From NCBI GenBank assembly GCA_017557085.1, contig JAFZAR010000149.1, forward strand, positions 1-6,109: a stretch of 6,109 bases of DNA. Reading direction: 5' to 3'. The notes below the pieces were generated by a model. The model ran no database searches, had not been told where the DNA came from, and worked only from the letters and a program-made list of their open reading frames with translations. Both the position numbers and the translations under genes were made by a program. The stretch is from Verrucomicrobiota bacterium (GTDB lineage Bacteria > Verrucomicrobiota > Verrucomicrobiia > Limisphaerales > UBA1412). Shown here in pieces: positions 5,813 to 6,109 of the stretch (position 1 is its first letter; each line of letters starts with the position of its first letter).

Positions 5813-5842
5813 ACCACGGATGGATACGGATAAATATAGATA
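5813..5842. repeat. Degenerate 10-bp-phased repeat
   Basis: Three consecutive 10-mers share a pattern: ACCACGGATG-like at 5813, then GATACGGATA and AATATAGAT, placing CGGAT, CGGAT and TAGAT exactly 10 bp apart. It resembles the ACCACGGATGGACACGGAT-type intergenic repeats that I recall from several bacterial genomes. One helical turn per unit suggests same-face contacts or a small dispersed element. Confidence 0.45.
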
Positions 5843-5886
5843 TTTTTATTTTATTGCACTGGAATGTGTTATACAGATTCTATATA

Positions 5887-5953
5887 AAAAATTTAAAAAA
5901 ATGAAAAAATTTTGCGCGAAAGTGTTGACATGTACGACACAGTGTCGTATATT
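5887..5953 (+). promoter_or_regulatory. Near-consensus sigma70 promoter with upstream A/T tracts
   Basis: TTGACA (5925-5930) and TATATT (5948-5953) are separated by exactly 17 bp. A- and T-runs at about 5885-5913 sit where an UP element would lie. Transcription should start near 5960 and run rightward out of the window. The spacer is filled by a perfect palindrome, so the promoter is probably repressed. Confidence 0.75.
5933..5949. promoter_or_regulatory. Operator palindrome 1, within the promoter spacer
   Basis: TACGACACAGTGTCGTA is a perfect inverted repeat with 8-bp arms around a central base. It fills the -35/-10 spacer and touches the -10, so a bound protein would block RNA polymerase. 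It shares the core TACGACA-N3-TGTCGTA with the second site. Confidence 0.8.
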
Positions 5954-5965
5954 TTTCTCCAGCAA

Positions 5966-5982
5966 TACGACATTATGTCGTA
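5966..5982. promoter_or_regulatory. Operator palindrome 2, just downstream of the transcription start
   Basis: TACGACATTATGTCGTA is a second perfect inverted repeat with the same arms, TACGACA and TGTCGTA. Its centre lies 33 bp, about three helical turns, from the centre of site 1, so dimers on both sites would sit on roughly the same face of the DNA. Confidence 0.8.
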
Positions 5983-5999
5983 AGCTAAATGAAAGACCT

Positions 6000-6059
6000 A
6001 TGAACAATTCATACTTATTCTTACGTATGTCATTCCGTCGGGCGCGTTCCCCCGACTAG
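6000..6059 (+). CDS. Possible 19-codon leader ORF
   Basis: ATG 6000 opens MNNSYLFLRMSFRRARSPD and stops at TAG 6057-6059, about 40 nt after the predicted transcription start. The end of the ORF overlaps a hairpin, GTCGGG (6037-6042) with CCCGAC (6051-6056). The only ribosome-site candidate is a weak GAAAG at 5991-5995. It could be a leader peptide or chance. Confidence 0.25.
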   Translation: MNNSYLFLRMSFRRARSPD

Positions 6060-6062
6060 CCA

Positions 6063-6082
6063 AAGTTATTTATAAATAACTT
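6063..6082. promoter_or_regulatory. Perfect 20-bp palindrome in the leader of the next gene
   Basis: AAGTTATTTATAAATAACTT is an exact inverted repeat with no central spacer, starting three bases after the small ORF's stop. It is better suited to a DNA-binding dimer than to an RNA hairpin, which would lack a loop. CGGAG (6085-6089) follows, but no start codon with an open frame occurs before the window ends. Confidence 0.5.
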
Positions 6083-6109
6083 AACGGAGTAATCAGTGTA
6101 GTCAGACAG

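Noticed and set aside
5796..6059. 87-codon plus-strand frame covering the promoter and operators
   Set aside because: It runs through the phased repeat, the A/T tracts, the promoter and both palindromes, has atypical Lys/Phe-rich composition, and has no ribosome site. Only its last 19 codons could plausibly be translated, from ATG 6000.
6000..6085. Integron attC site, suggested by AACAATTCAT and nearby inverted repeats
   Set aside because: No RYYYAAC/GTTRRRY core pair in the required arrangement is present, and there is no integrase or cassette structure.
6085..6098. Gene start at GTG 6096 after the CGGAG ribosome-site-like sequence
   Set aside because: The codon after GTG is TAG, so no open frame follows; the true start must lie beyond the window.

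Overview
The window looks like a chromosomal stretch from a Gram-negative bacterium, plausibly a PVC-group (Verrucomicrobia/Lentisphaerae-like) or other gut or host-associated lineage. The reasons are two secretory lipoproteins, a TlpA-like thioredoxin with a long helical tail, a secreted SGNH-type sialate/glycan O-acetylesterase, and mostly absent Shine-Dalgarno sequences. The lineage is an inference; no marker gene is present.

Layout. On the left, two lipoprotein genes diverge from a 129-bp intergenic region: a DUF6506-like lipoprotein (minus strand, cut by the window start) and a thioredoxin-fold lipoprotein (531-1994, closed by a strong hairpin terminator). Next is an AT-rich polytopic membrane protein of unknown function (2090-2869), whose composition differs sharply from its neighbours. 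A secreted O-acetylesterase (2989-4488) with its own promoter and terminator follows, then a small DUF805 membrane protein (4576-4914). A bidirectional terminator (about 4947-4980) separates DUF805 from a convergent minus-strand gene (4998-5534) encoding a stand-alone receiver domain with an unusual N-terminal extension.

The right end (5535-6109) has no substantial gene but is dense in regulatory structure. There is a consensus-like minus-strand promoter for the receiver gene. A 17-bp tandem array lies in its transcribed leader; each repeat junction forms a dyad and also spells a three-codon mini-ORF. A nine-codon leader ORF ends in a TAATG overlap with the receiver start. There is also a 10-bp-phased repeat, and a near-perfect sigma70 plus-strand promoter (TTGACA-17-TATATT) with two perfect 17-bp palindromes 33 bp apart. 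A 19-codon ORF and a perfect 20-bp palindrome follow, running toward a gene beyond the window.

Functional links. Each plus-strand gene except the AT-rich one is followed by a clear terminator, so most of these look like independent transcription units rather than one operon. Three promoters (DUF6506, thioredoxin, esterase) share TTGAA- or TTGT-type -35 regions, and two of them share a nearly identical 17-bp element. No defence system, mobile element or CRISPR array is evident. The most distinctive content is the regulatory DNA at the right end.
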